From the NCBI RefSeq assembly GCF_900101875.1, contig NZ_FNAI01000005.1:248001-312000 (forward strand): DNA of 64,000 nucleotides. The letters are read 5' to 3'. The position numbers and the translations under genes are program-made. The notes under the pieces are model-generated. The model did not search any database and was not told the DNA's origin. It was given only the letters and a program-made list of their open reading frames with translations. Source of the DNA: Mucilaginibacter pineti. Its GTDB lineage: Bacteria; Bacteroidota; Bacteroidia; Sphingobacteriales; Sphingobacteriaceae. Positions 22,937-32,622 of this stretch are shown here, piece by piece. Each line of letters opens with the position of its first letter. The stretch's first letter is position 1.

Positions 22937-24640
22937 TTAATCCTTGATACACCTAACCGCGAAGCCTGCGGTTTTCTGTACATCGTGGCGTTCAAAATAT
23001 CCTTTTATGTATATATTGTAATACCAGGCATTGGTGCTGCTACTGGCCGTGGTACTCCACCAATTGGCGTCATTACGTAACCCACTGAAAGATGCACTTT
23101 CTTCGTTATTGCGGGCGCCCGACGGTAACGCCGTAAACTTAGTACTGTTAGTGGCCGTCACCTGTGTTTCCCAATGCGCTGTGCCCACTTCCTGTAGTTT
23201 ACCACCGCTTTCACGAACTCCGCCGAGATAATTATATAAGGTTGTCCACTCGGCGTCTGTTGGTATATGAAAGCCTTTTGGCGCAAGTCCGCGTAAGCTG
23301 GTTACCGCATACCAATTATAGAGCTTGCCATAAACCAATGCTGTATTGGCATCATTGTTATAATCGCAATACGCGCTGGTGCCGGGTGTAAGCGTTTGCC
23401 AATCTTTATCGCTGGTAAAATTTGATATAGACGAACCCTCGTTAAAATGGGTAACCCTAAGATTTTCTACCATCCACGTTTGCGTACCAATGGTTACGGT
23501 GGTGTAAACATTACCATCCACATCCATAACCGAACCTGGTGGCAATGTACCGCTTACCGTTAAAGTTGCCGCAATACTCTCCGATGCATAGGTAATGGTA
23601 CGTGCCTGCGTAGCAATGATCTGCGTTTGCCCGGTACCTTTTATAGTTACCTTATTGCCCGTTATGGTAGCAACAGCCGTATTACTGCTGCTGTAAGTGA
23701 ACGCGCCTGTACTGTTGCTCTTGGGTGCAACCAGCGTGAATGGTGCGTCGGTTGGTTTTTTAGCGGGGATAGTAAAACCGCTTAAAGTTGGCGTGGGCAG
23801 ATCCACAACTGTAAATATCACCGAAATACTTGCGCCTGAATAAGCACCTGTAGCGACCTGGGTTGCAATAATATCTGTTTTGCCAATACCCTTTATAGTT
23901 ACTTGATTGCCTGATACCGTTGCCACCGTGAAATTGGTACTTTTATAGGTAAATGCACCTACACTATTACTTTTAGGAGCCGTTAGCGTAAATACGGGAT
24001 CGCTTATTTTTTTTGTTGGTACTACAAAGTTGGTTAGCGTTGGCATAATCAGTCCGGCTATATTAAACGTAGCCTGTATGGTATCGGCCCGGTAACTACC
24101 AGATGCCGCCTGGATAGCGACTATAGTACATGAACCTGCCGATTTAATGGTAACCTTATTACCAGTTACAGTTGCCCTTGTGGTATCGTTACTTTTAAAG
24201 GTAAACACGCCGGGACTATTACTTTTTGGATTCGTAAGCGTAAACGGAGCATCGTTCACACTTTTATTGGGAATAGTAAATCCGCTTAGGGTTGGTGCAG
24301 TAAGTCCCACGTTAAGGGTATACTTCATAGAATCGGCAGTAAAATTACCCGCCGCTGCCTGGATAGCCGTAATAACCGACGATCCTGAACCTTTTACTGT
24401 TATTGTTTTACCCGATATTGTGGCTACTTTAAGATTGCTGCTGGTGTAAGAGAACGCCCCGGTGCTATTGCTTTTGGGCGCTATGATATCAAAAGGCACA
24501 TCGCCATAAATTTTTGCGGGGATAGTAAATGCCGAAAGGTTTGGTGATACAGGGTCGGGAGGGGCTACCTTGTCTTTTTTAGCACAGCCAAACAACATAA
24601 TCATAAGGCTAAACAGCAGGGCATTACAAGAAAATTTCAT
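22937..24640 (-). CDS. Lipoprotein with four Ig-like repeats and a FISUMP domain
   Basis: The ATG at 24638-24640 gives 567 residues with the lipoprotein signal MKFSCNALLFSLMIMLFGCA. Four tandem repeats of about 83 residues (each with an APFTLxxPKSNSxGxFTYxS pattern and an ATVxGNKVTIKG strand) resemble bacterial Ig-like domains. The C-terminal 185 residues are the Fibrobacter succinogenes major paralogous (FISUMP) domain: VYTTVTIGTQTWMVENLRVT, YNWYAVTSLRGLAPKGFHIP, and the end TAGFAVRCIKD. Likely a surface-exposed adhesin or binding protein. Function is unknown, and no operon partner is evident. Confidence 0.85.
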   Translation of the reverse strand: MKFSCNALLFSLMIMLFGCAKKDKVAPPDPVSPNLSAFTIPAKIYGDVPFDIIAPKSNSTGAFSYTSSNLKVATISGKTITVKGSGSSVITAIQAAAGNFTADSMKYTLNVGLTAPTLSGFTIPNKSVNDAPFTLTNPKSNSPGVFTFKSNDTTRATVTGNKVTIKSAGSCTIVAIQAASGSYRADTIQATFNIAGLIMPTLTNFVVPTKKISDPVFTLTAPKSNSVGAFTYKSTNFTVATVSGNQVTIKGIGKTDIIATQVATGAYSGASISVIFTVVDLPTPTLSGFTIPAKKPTDAPFTLVAPKSNSTGAFTYSSSNTAVATITGNKVTIKGTGQTQIIATQARTITYASESIAATLTVSGTLPPGSVMDVDGNVYTTVTIGTQTWMVENLRVTHFNEGSSISNFTSDKDWQTLTPGTSAYCDYNNDANTALVYGKLYNWYAVTSLRGLAPKGFHIPTDAEWTTLYNYLGGVRESGGKLQEVGTAHWETQVTATNSTKFTALPSGARNNEESASFSGLRNDANWWSTTASSSTNAWYYNIYIKGYFERHDVQKTAGFAVRCIKD

Positions 24641-24696
24641 CAATAATATTTTCCTCAAAGATAATATTACGACTTTAATATTTGATTATTAATTTG

Positions 24697-25506
24697 TTAA
24701 ACGAAATGCTCTTTGACGTTATTATTTGCAGGCACATCTTCAGCACCAAAGCGCTGTGCCTGTATGCGGTCGTACTCTTTAACATAGTCCGGGTTTTCAG
24801 TACCCATCAGCCTGTCCCATATTCTGAAATACAGCCCATAGTTCCCTTTGAATTTGCTATGGTGCAGATTATGATAAACAGATGAGTTTAGTATCTGGAA
24901 CAGGAACGAATGCCTGAACCTTTTTGGCGCCACTTCATAACCCAAATGCCCGTAAACATTTATCATAAACGCTATAATAGTAAACAGTACAATCCCAATT
25001 TGATGCATGGGAACTATCATAACAATAACAAACAGTACCAATCCTTCCGTCCACGCCTCTATAAAATGAAAGGAGTATGATGCCCAGGGCGATGGACTTA
25101 CCGATTTATGGTGCAGCAAATGTGTATAAGGAAAAACCCTTTTAACATGCAGTAACCTGTGCATCCAGTAAAAATAAGTATCATGAATTACGAGGGCAAT
25201 AAGGATACTTACGCCGATATACCACATCGGGTAATCATTTATATTGGTATAAATACGGGTATAGTTTTTAAATGGAGTGTACAGTACAACATAGGCCAGT
25301 ATAGTTAAAACAATGGTGGTTTGCATAGATAGCACCACCTCTCTGAAAAAATCACTTTTAGTAGCCAGTCTGCTTTGTATTTTTGATTTGCCGAACCATG
25401 TATTTAATATTTTATAAAAAACAATAAAGGGGACCCCGGCTATAACAAAGTACCTAACGGCCGATATACTGAATATTGTAACGAATACATGCAGTGCCTT
25501 TTCCAT
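24697..25506 (-). CDS. Sterol desaturase/fatty acid hydroxylase-family membrane enzyme
   Basis: A 269-residue integral membrane protein with the diiron histidine clusters of this superfamily: HDTYFYWMHRLLHVKRVFPY, THLLHHKSVSPSPWASYSFH and VYHNLHHSKFKGNYGLYFRI. Hydrophobic segments lie at about 15-32, 56-75, 88-110 and 165-190. Bacterial members hydroxylate or desaturate fatty acids, carotenoids or ether lipids; the substrate here cannot be told. It lies 62 bases after the Crp/Fnr gene on the same strand and may be its target. Confidence 0.85.
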   Translation of the reverse strand: MEKALHVFVTIFSISAVRYFVIAGVPFIVFYKILNTWFGKSKIQSRLATKSDFFREVVLSMQTTIVLTILAYVVLYTPFKNYTRIYTNINDYPMWYIGVSILIALVIHDTYFYWMHRLLHVKRVFPYTHLLHHKSVSPSPWASYSFHFIEAWTEGLVLFVIVMIVPMHQIGIVLFTIIAFMINVYGHLGYEVAPKRFRHSFLFQILNSSVYHNLHHSKFKGNYGLYFRIWDRLMGTENPDYVKEYDRIQAQRFGAEDVPANNNVKEHFV

Positions 25507-25568
25507 AACGACTGGTTAACCTTACAAAGGTAGGCAACCCAAAACGACCAGAAATTAACAAAGGATAA

Positions 25569-26162
25569 TTAACGCTTGGCCGGTGTGGCAATTCTTTTGC
25601 GAATGCGGCTTAACGATACCGGCGTAATACCCAGCAAGGTGGCCAGGTATTTATCGGGCACGCGGTTTACAATATCCGGCTTTTCGCGAACAAGCTGCAG
25701 GTACCGCTCTTCGGGCGAAAGCATGATAAATGATTCAACCCGGTGCATACTTTCGGCCAGCATGGCCAGCAGGAACTCGTTGCGCAGGGCAGATAGCTTA
25801 GGGGTGTTTTCCATTAGCGGCTGGGCTTTCCGGTAATCAATTTCCATTAGCACGGTATCTTCCAGCGCCTGGTATATAAAGCGCGAGGGTTGTTGTAAAA
25901 TAATACTATCATGCGATGCGATGAACTTATTTTCCCAGCGCAGCATCAGCGTTACCTCATCGCCGCTGGGCTTTAACTGATACATACGTATAAGTCCCTT
26001 CTTTATAAAAGCCACCTTTTGGTAATTTGAATTTTGGTGGATATAGATATCGCCGGCAGCCAGTTTCTTTGTTTGGGCCAGCTTAAACAAAGCTATGGCA
26101 TCGGTTATACTAAGGCCCTTAAAACGGGTAAGATAAAAGCTGATGTCATCGCTGTTGAGCAT
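25569..26162 (-). CDS. Crp/Fnr-family transcriptional regulator
   Basis: A 197-residue protein with an N-terminal cyclic-nucleotide-binding beta-roll (about 20-120, LAAGDIYIHQNSNYQKVAFI) and a C-terminal winged helix (VPDKYLATLLGITPVSLSRI then RKRI). No cysteine cluster is seen, so it is not an Fnr-type oxygen sensor. Bacteroidota proteins of this layout often lack a proven cAMP response. It precedes the sterol-desaturase gene and is divergent from the DUF6377 gene at 26303, in whose upstream gap a 9-bp-arm palindrome lies. Confidence 0.87.
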   Translation of the reverse strand: MLNSDDISFYLTRFKGLSITDAIALFKLAQTKKLAAGDIYIHQNSNYQKVAFIKKGLIRMYQLKPSGDEVTLMLRWENKFIASHDSIILQQPSRFIYQALEDTVLMEIDYRKAQPLMENTPKLSALRNEFLLAMLAESMHRVESFIMLSPEERYLQLVREKPDIVNRVPDKYLATLLGITPVSLSRIRKRIATPAKR

Positions 26163-26251
26163 GGGTGGGTTTCAATTATTGAGTTTGGGTAAAGCTATCC
26201 TATAAATTATTATCAACCCTGATATTATTATAACCGCGCGAGCGGGTATTT

Positions 26252-26280
26252 TGTTATGTTTACGTATCTTTAACATAACA
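26252..26280. promoter_or_regulatory. Palindrome upstream of the DUF6377 gene
   Basis: TGTTATGTT and AACATAACA are perfect 9-base arms around 11 bases containing TATCTTTA, which resembles the -7 element TAnnTTTG. The site ends 22 bases before the DUF6377 ATG and lies in the gap shared with the divergent Crp/Fnr gene. It could be an operator that covers the promoter. Confidence 0.4.
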
Positions 26281-26302
26281 TCCAATTACCGCCCGGGCTA
26301 TA

Positions 26303-27931
26303 ATGAAGCTAAAGTTATATTTTTTATTTTGTTTATTATCAGGTTTATATAGTACAGGTTATGCGCAAAGCGCTGTTACAGATTCAATGCTTAATAAGCT
26401 TAATATTGTTTTAGCCAACAAAGAAACCTACGTTGAAGAAAAACTTACCCGCATTGAAAAAATACACAAACAGCTTGGGCAGCTAACCGATACCAATAAA
26501 AAATACGACCTGTACCAGCACCTGTATAACGAGTACAAGAATTTTAGCTATGATTCGGCCTATAATTATGCTAAAAAGCTGCAAGTAACGGCCAACCAGT
26601 TTAAAGACCCCGCCCGCATAGCCTTTGCCAAAATGGAACTGGGTTTTACGCTCATTTCATCGGGCATGTTTAAAGAAACCCTGGAAACCCTCAATGGCAT
26701 CAACCTAAAAGATCTCTGTGACGATAACAAGATAGAATACTATTTTTTAAAGGCCAGGAGTTATTTTGACCTGTCGGATTTTGACCGCAATAATGATTAC
26801 TCTGCAATTTATAACCCTGCCGGCATCCGGTGTATAGACTCGGCAATTGCCCTCAGCAAGCCAGGCACCTATGATTACTATGCACTAAGAGGTCTTAAAG
26901 ACCTGCGCACCGGCAGTTTTGACGAGGGCATTGAACATTACAAAGAATTACTAAAGCTCAAAAACCTCACCCCTAACCAGTTTGCAGTAAGCGCCTGTTC
27001 GCTCAGTTACATTTATGAACGAAAGGGCATGCAGGACAGATCAATGGAACTGCTGATACAGGCAGCAATTGCCGATATCCAGTCGGCCACAAAAGAAACG
27101 GTTGCTATTTATAAGCTGGCCGATGTTTTATACCACAAAAACGACCTCAACAACGCCTTCATCTACATAAAACAAGCTATGGACGATGCCACCTTTTACG
27201 GTGCGCGCCACAGGCAGGTAGCCATTAGCAGTATACTACCCATTATTGAGGCACAGCGCATCAGTACGGTAGAACAGCAACGGCGGTCGCTGGTTATTTA
27301 TGCATCCATAATTACGGTGCTGGTGTTGTTTGTGATAGCGTTTGCCTACATCATTTTTAAACAGCTTAAAAAATTACGCATTGCCGATAACCTCATTAAA
27401 GAGGCCAATGTATCATTACAAGAAAGCAACCAGGCGCTTGAAGGCCTCAACAGAAATTTAAGTACGGCCAACAAAATCAAGAATGAATACATTGGTTATT
27501 ACTTTAACATCAACTCCATTTATATTGATAAGCTGGAGAGTTTCCAAAAATCGCTTGATAAAAAGCTGAGCAGCAAACGATACGAAGATGCGCAGGCCGC
27601 CATAAAAAGCCTTAACCTCGAAAATGAAAGGCATCAGCTGTTCCATACTTTCGATAAGGTTTTCCTGCAACTATTCCCCGATTTTATTGACAAGTTTGAT
27701 TCCTTGTTTCATAAAGAGGATAAGATTTTGATTGCCGAAGGACAGCTATTGAGCACCGAACACCGTATTTTCGCCCTCATCAGAATGGGCATTCATGATA
27801 ACGACCGCATTGCTAAATTGCTGGGTTATTCTGTCAATACTATCTACTCCTACAAAAACCGCATTAAAAACAAATCATTTATTACTAACGACGAGTTTGA
27901 AGACCAGATAATGGCCATCGAAGCTGTATAA
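26303..27931 (+). CDS. DUF6377 membrane regulator of the alpha-glucan locus
   Basis: A 542-residue protein: signal peptide 1-21 (MKLKLYFLFCLLSGLYSTGYAQ region), a periplasmic TPR-like helical sensor (about 40-320), one transmembrane segment at about 330-351 (LVIYASIITVLVLFVIAFAY), a coiled-coil linker, and a cytoplasmic C-terminus with a LuxR-like helix-turn-helix (LIRMGIHDNDRIAKLLGYSV, NTIYSYKNRIKNKS). Proteins of this layout sit beside sus-like loci in Sphingobacteriaceae. By position it would sense a maltodextrin and control the genes that follow. The signal and DNA site are unknown. Confidence 0.8.
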   Translation: MKLKLYFLFCLLSGLYSTGYAQSAVTDSMLNKLNIVLANKETYVEEKLTRIEKIHKQLGQLTDTNKKYDLYQHLYNEYKNFSYDSAYNYAKKLQVTANQFKDPARIAFAKMELGFTLISSGMFKETLETLNGINLKDLCDDNKIEYYFLKARSYFDLSDFDRNNDYSAIYNPAGIRCIDSAIALSKPGTYDYYALRGLKDLRTGSFDEGIEHYKELLKLKNLTPNQFAVSACSLSYIYERKGMQDRSMELLIQAAIADIQSATKETVAIYKLADVLYHKNDLNNAFIYIKQAMDDATFYGARHRQVAISSILPIIEAQRISTVEQQRRSLVIYASIITVLVLFVIAFAYIIFKQLKKLRIADNLIKEANVSLQESNQALEGLNRNLSTANKIKNEYIGYYFNINSIYIDKLESFQKSLDKKLSSKRYEDAQAAIKSLNLENERHQLFHTFDKVFLQLFPDFIDKFDSLFHKEDKILIAEGQLLSTEHRIFALIRMGIHDNDRIAKLLGYSVNTIYSYKNRIKNKSFITNDEFEDQIMAIEAV

Positions 27932-28145
27932 TCCCCTCTCCGCGGGTTTATATTAATCTATATTAAGAGGCATTAAAACGCTATTCAATAAACTGATTAA
28001 CAGTTAGTTAAATCCAATATTTACTTTATACTTTCTATATTGGCCTTACAGCGTATTGATTTTGCTGAAATACCTCCTTTTATTTGATTCGGATTTGGCG
28101 CCATAAGCCAGGTTCAGTATAAACCAATTTTTAAACCAATATTCA

Positions 28146-31115
28146 ATGAAAAAAGTTTACTTATTCAAGTACGGCTTGACTGTACTATTTTTAATTTGTG
28201 CGTTTTCTTCTGCATTTGCGCAAAAAAGCGTTTTCAAGGGTAAAGTGGTTGATGAGCTTAACCAGCCATTGCCTGGCGCCACCATCCACGTAAAGGAAAC
28301 AGATCAATCGACAGTTACAGATGCAAATGGGGTATTTAGCCTTGTGGGTAACAATCAGTCGGTATTAACAGTCCAGGTAACTTTTATTGGTTATGATGTA
28401 GCCAACCTGGTTATCAAAGCCAATGAAACCGCTGCTATTAAATTAGTTCCAAACTCAAAATCATTAACCGAGGTTGTGGTTGTAGGTTACGGAACAGTTA
28501 AAAAAACCGACCTGACCGGTTCAGTTGCAAACCTTGGGGCTAAGGATCTTAACCCCGGCTCGGTAACCAATCCGTTGCAGCAAATTGCAGGTAAAGCCGC
28601 CGGTGTAAATATCAACGAAGTTGGTAGCGAGCCTGGCGTAGCGCCTTCTATCCGCATCCGTGGTATAACATCCCTAAGCGGTGGTAATGATCCACTTGTT
28701 GTGGTTGACGGCGTACAGGGTAATATGGAATTTTTAAACCAAGTGCCACCCAGTGAAATTGCTTCCATAGATATCTTAAAAGATGCTTCTGCCACAGCTA
28801 TATACGGCTCACGCGGCGCTACCGGGGTAATTATTATTACTACCAAAAAAGGTGCGGCAGGCAAAGCAACTGTTGAATACAATGAAAACACGTCGTTAGA
28901 TGTGATACCTAAGCAATTACAGGAGCTTACCGCATCTCAGTGGACCAAACAGGCCGAATTGCAAGGTGTTGACGTTTCGGCAAATCATGGTTCCAATACA
29001 GATTGGTATAACCTGCTTACCCGTAACGGCGTAACCCAAAATCATACCCTTGCCTTTGGCAGCGGTTCAAATGGTTTTAATTACCGTGCTTCGGTAAGTG
29101 CTATTAACCAAACGGGGGTAGTACTTGGTTCAAACTATAAAAAATATATAGCAAGGATTGTAGCTACCCAAAAAGCGCTTGATGATAAATTAACGCTTAC
29201 CATGAATGTAAACACCGGCGTAAATGACGCTAATTACAGCCCAATAGGTGTTGGTAACGCGGCATTTACATCAAATACTATTAGCCAGGCATATATTGCA
29301 AGGCCAACCGATCCGGTTTACAATACCGATGGAACCTACTTTACCGATCCTAACGTGTTTCATTATACCAACCCTTATGCTATAGCAAAAACGGTTAGTA
29401 ACGTTGTTAACCAGGATGAATTGTTTGGCAGTTTAAGGGCCGATCTTGATATCTACAAAGGGTTATCGGCAGGTTGGTTTGGCAGCTGGAGAAAGGTTAA
29501 TCAAAACACCGGTTATTATGCCCCCGTTGCGTCGACCATTACTGATGCGGTTACCTATAATGGGCAGGCCCACATCAATAATGACCATACCGACGAAAAA
29601 TTGATGGATATCAATTTAAGCTACAAACGCGATTTTGGCTTGAGCCATATTGATGCTACCGCTGTTTACGAATATCAAATTCAAACTTACTTTGGTAGCT
29701 ATTCTGCTGCAAGGGGCTTTGCAAATGATATTGCTACTTATAATGGCTTACAATTAGGTACGTTGGCAAGCGCACAAAACGGCGATGTTTCATCTTATAA
29801 AAACGACAGGAAACTGGTTTCGTATTTAGGCAGGGTTAATTATTCATATAATAACCGCTACTATTTAACTGCAAGTTTCCGTGCCGATGGTTCGTCGGTA
29901 TTTGGCGCCAACCACCATTTCGGTTATTTCCCTTCGGCATCGGCCGCATGGCGTATTGACCAGGAAAGTTTCATGGCTAACCAAAAAGTTTTCAGCATGC
30001 TTAAACTGCGCGGCGGATACGGTGTTACCGGTAACCAGCAGGGTTTGCCTGTTCAGGGTTCTATTTCATTGTACGGCTTATCTACCAATAACCCAACCAC
30101 CTATTTTGGCGGGCAACAGATCTCACTTTATGATTACATCCAAAACGCCAACCCCGATCTGCGGTGGGAATCTCGCAGTGAAACAAACTTAGGTTTGGAT
30201 TTTGGTTTGTTTAATGATCGCCTTACCGGTACAGTTGAAGCCTATACATCAAAAACTACTAATTTACTGTACAACTACAACGTAAACATATCCGGGCCAT
30301 TTAAGGTTAACCACATTTTTGCAAATGCAGGTACCTTACAAAATAAAGGTTTGGAAGCTTCATTGAGTTACGCGGTTATTAAAACCAAAGATGTAAGCTT
30401 AACGCTTGCCGGTAACGGATCATTAATGCAAAACAAAGTGTTAAAACTTAGCGGCGTAATTGATGGTATACAGCAAAGTACAAACTACCAGCCGTGGGGC
30501 ACTAATGCCTGGCTTGTAGAAGGACAGCCAATTGGCACTTACCTTATTTACAAGCACACAGGTGTAAACTCCAACGGTGTTGAAACCTTTGCTGGTCAAA
30601 ATGCCGATGGCAGCTTTGACGCTACGGCACAAAGCAAAATAAGGTACAATGCCGGTCAGTCCTTGCCTAAATACAATTATGCGTTTACGCCAAGCTTTAC
30701 CTATAAAAACTTTGATGCATCTATGGTTTGGCGCGGTGCAGGCGGCAATAAGGTTTTTAACGGCTTGCGCTCAAAACTAAGCATGTTAGAAAATCTTGGT
30801 AAGCAAAACCTATTGCAAAGTGCCATTGCCACAGGCATCCATTCATCGGCAGTTCAGTCAGACGAGTGGCTGGAAAGTGGTAATTACCTGCGTTTCCAGA
30901 ATTTATCATTAGGCTACAGGATCAATGTAACCAATATAAAATTCATCAGCGCTTTAAGGGTATCGTTAACCGGTCAAAACCTTGCTTTGATAACCAAATA
31001 CAAAGGTTTAGATCCAGAGGTTGATGCAAGCGGAGGCAGTTCATCAGGTGGCGATTACGGGATCTACCCACGTACCCGCACCTTTTCAGCAGGTTTAAAT
31101 GTGATATTAAAATAA
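28146..31115 (+). CDS. SusC/RagA-family TonB-dependent outer-membrane transporter (alpha-glucan)
   Basis: A 989-residue protein with a signal peptide (cleavage near FAQ, residue 26), an N-terminal carboxypeptidase-D-like domain (KGKVVDELNQPLPGATIHVK), a plug with the SusC motifs EVVVVGYGTVKKTDLTGSVA and DILKDASATAIYGSRGATGV, and a beta-barrel ending GLNVILK. There is no STN domain, consistent with control by the DUF6377 protein and not by a FecR anti-sigma. It imports oligosaccharides together with the SusD protein 8 bases downstream. The GH31 and GH13 genes point to alpha-glucans as substrate. Confidence 0.93.
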   Translation: MKKVYLFKYGLTVLFLICAFSSAFAQKSVFKGKVVDELNQPLPGATIHVKETDQSTVTDANGVFSLVGNNQSVLTVQVTFIGYDVANLVIKANETAAIKLVPNSKSLTEVVVVGYGTVKKTDLTGSVANLGAKDLNPGSVTNPLQQIAGKAAGVNINEVGSEPGVAPSIRIRGITSLSGGNDPLVVVDGVQGNMEFLNQVPPSEIASIDILKDASATAIYGSRGATGVIIITTKKGAAGKATVEYNENTSLDVIPKQLQELTASQWTKQAELQGVDVSANHGSNTDWYNLLTRNGVTQNHTLAFGSGSNGFNYRASVSAINQTGVVLGSNYKKYIARIVATQKALDDKLTLTMNVNTGVNDANYSPIGVGNAAFTSNTISQAYIARPTDPVYNTDGTYFTDPNVFHYTNPYAIAKTVSNVVNQDELFGSLRADLDIYKGLSAGWFGSWRKVNQNTGYYAPVASTITDAVTYNGQAHINNDHTDEKLMDINLSYKRDFGLSHIDATAVYEYQIQTYFGSYSAARGFANDIATYNGLQLGTLASAQNGDVSSYKNDRKLVSYLGRVNYSYNNRYYLTASFRADGSSVFGANHHFGYFPSASAAWRIDQESFMANQKVFSMLKLRGGYGVTGNQQGLPVQGSISLYGLSTNNPTTYFGGQQISLYDYIQNANPDLRWESRSETNLGLDFGLFNDRLTGTVEAYTSKTTNLLYNYNVNISGPFKVNHIFANAGTLQNKGLEASLSYAVIKTKDVSLTLAGNGSLMQNKVLKLSGVIDGIQQSTNYQPWGTNAWLVEGQPIGTYLIYKHTGVNSNGVETFAGQNADGSFDATAQSKIRYNAGQSLPKYNYAFTPSFTYKNFDASMVWRGAGGNKVFNGLRSKLSMLENLGKQNLLQSAIATGIHSSAVQSDEWLESGNYLRFQNLSLGYRINVTNIKFISALRVSLTGQNLALITKYKGLDPEVDASGGSSSGGDYGIYPRTRTFSAGLNVILK

Positions 31116-31123
31116 TTTAGATC

Positions 31124-32617
31124 ATGAAAAAATTATTGATTTTTAGTGTGTTCATTGTTGGCCTTGCTGCTCAAAGCTGTACCAAGGTTAACGAAACTGT
31201 ATATGATAAATATCCCGCGGCTGCGTTTGCCGCAACCCCAAAAGGTGCAGATAACGCGCTGGCTATTGTGGTTGCCAAAATTACCGGTACCTGGGGTTCA
31301 AACTATGCCGGCCGCGATAACTGCTGGTATGACCTTAACTCCTTTTCATCTGACGAGCAGGTAATACCTCACCGTAATACCGGCGACTGGCAGCTTGACT
31401 TTGCACAGCTATACACCCGTACAGCACCAACAAGCCTTGGCATTACCAACAATACCTGGAACTGGTTATACGGCGCTATTTACAGTGCAAATGACGCGGT
31501 TGCACAGCTTACTGCTGCAAAAGCAGATCCATCGAAGATTGCGGAAGCTAAAGTAATGCGCGATTGGTTTTATTATCTGTTGATAGATGATTTTGGCGAT
31601 GTACCTTTTTATACTGATAACAATACAGACCCGAACACCATTCAGCAAACCAAACGGGCCGATATCTATAATTTTATAGTTACCGAGCTTAAGGCCAATG
31701 TTGATCTGCTATCTGAAACAAAGGGCGGTGTTTATTATGGCAGGTTCAATAAATGGGCCGGATACATGGTATTGGCCAAAGTTTATCTGAACGCCGAAGT
31801 ATACACCGGCACCCCTCATTGGGCCGAAGCCCTGGCAGCAGCTACCAAAGTAGCATCCGGCGGTTTTACATTACACCCTGCAACTGCTAACACAGCCAGC
31901 CCAAATGGCAATACTTATTATGAACTTTTTGGAAATACCTGCCCCGATGATGAAACCATTTTGGCCGAGTACATCACTGAAAACATCATAAGCGGTAACA
32001 TTTACACCATCCGCAGCTTAAACAGCGCCAACGGCACGGCCCTTATTGGCTTTAATGGCTGGAATGGTACGGTGATCCCATCGGAGTATTATGATAAGTT
32101 TGACGATAAGGACATCAGGAAAAAACAATTCCTGGTTGGGCCGCAGGCTGGTAATATTACTTATACTAAGGATATTAGCTCACTTATTGACCCGGGCGCG
32201 GGACCGAATGAAGGTATCAGGAATACCAAGTTTTTAACCGTGGCACCAAATGACGCAAGCGGGGGCTCAAACGATTTTCCTATTTATCGTTATGCCGATG
32301 TATTGTTAATGCAGGCAGAATGTAATGTTAGGTTAGGAAATTCTGCAGCGGCCGAGCCGTTCCTGAAACAGATAAGAACAAGGGCAGGTTTAGGTGATAT
32401 CGCCAACCCTACGCTTGATGACATTTACAACGAAAGAGGATTTGAGCTTAACATGGAAGGTCACCGCAGGCAGGATATGATAAGGTTTGGCAAATATTTA
32501 TTACCGCATGGCTTTGTGTCTGCCGGTGCTGAGTATATGAAGTTATTTCCTATCCCGGCGGCAGTACTTACTGTAAATCCTAAGTTGAAACAGAATCCTG
32601 GTTATCCAACTAATTGA
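31124..32617 (+). CDS. SusD/RagB-family glycan-binding lipoprotein (alpha-glucan)
   Basis: A 497-residue lipoprotein (MKKLLIFSVFIVGLAAQSCT, lipobox Cys19). It has the SusD pattern: TPR-like helices around VMRDWFYYLLIDDFGDVPFY, the RYADVLLMQAECNVRLGNS helix, and the C-terminal YNERGFELNMEGHRRQDMIR signature. It forms the lid of the SusC transporter on the cell surface. It is placed 8 bases after susC and 5 bases before the SusE-like gene. Confidence 0.93.
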   Translation: MKKLLIFSVFIVGLAAQSCTKVNETVYDKYPAAAFAATPKGADNALAIVVAKITGTWGSNYAGRDNCWYDLNSFSSDEQVIPHRNTGDWQLDFAQLYTRTAPTSLGITNNTWNWLYGAIYSANDAVAQLTAAKADPSKIAEAKVMRDWFYYLLIDDFGDVPFYTDNNTDPNTIQQTKRADIYNFIVTELKANVDLLSETKGGVYYGRFNKWAGYMVLAKVYLNAEVYTGTPHWAEALAAATKVASGGFTLHPATANTASPNGNTYYELFGNTCPDDETILAEYITENIISGNIYTIRSLNSANGTALIGFNGWNGTVIPSEYYDKFDDKDIRKKQFLVGPQAGNITYTKDISSLIDPGAGPNEGIRNTKFLTVAPNDASGGSNDFPIYRYADVLLMQAECNVRLGNSAAAEPFLKQIRTRAGLGDIANPTLDDIYNERGFELNMEGHRRQDMIRFGKYLLPHGFVSAGAEYMKLFPIPAAVLTVNPKLKQNPGYPTN

Positions 32618-32622
32618 TCATC

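Noticed and set aside
28021..28145. A promoter immediately before the alpha-glucan SusC gene
   Set aside because: TTTG-like words occur, but none pair with a TAnnTTTG at about 19 bases.
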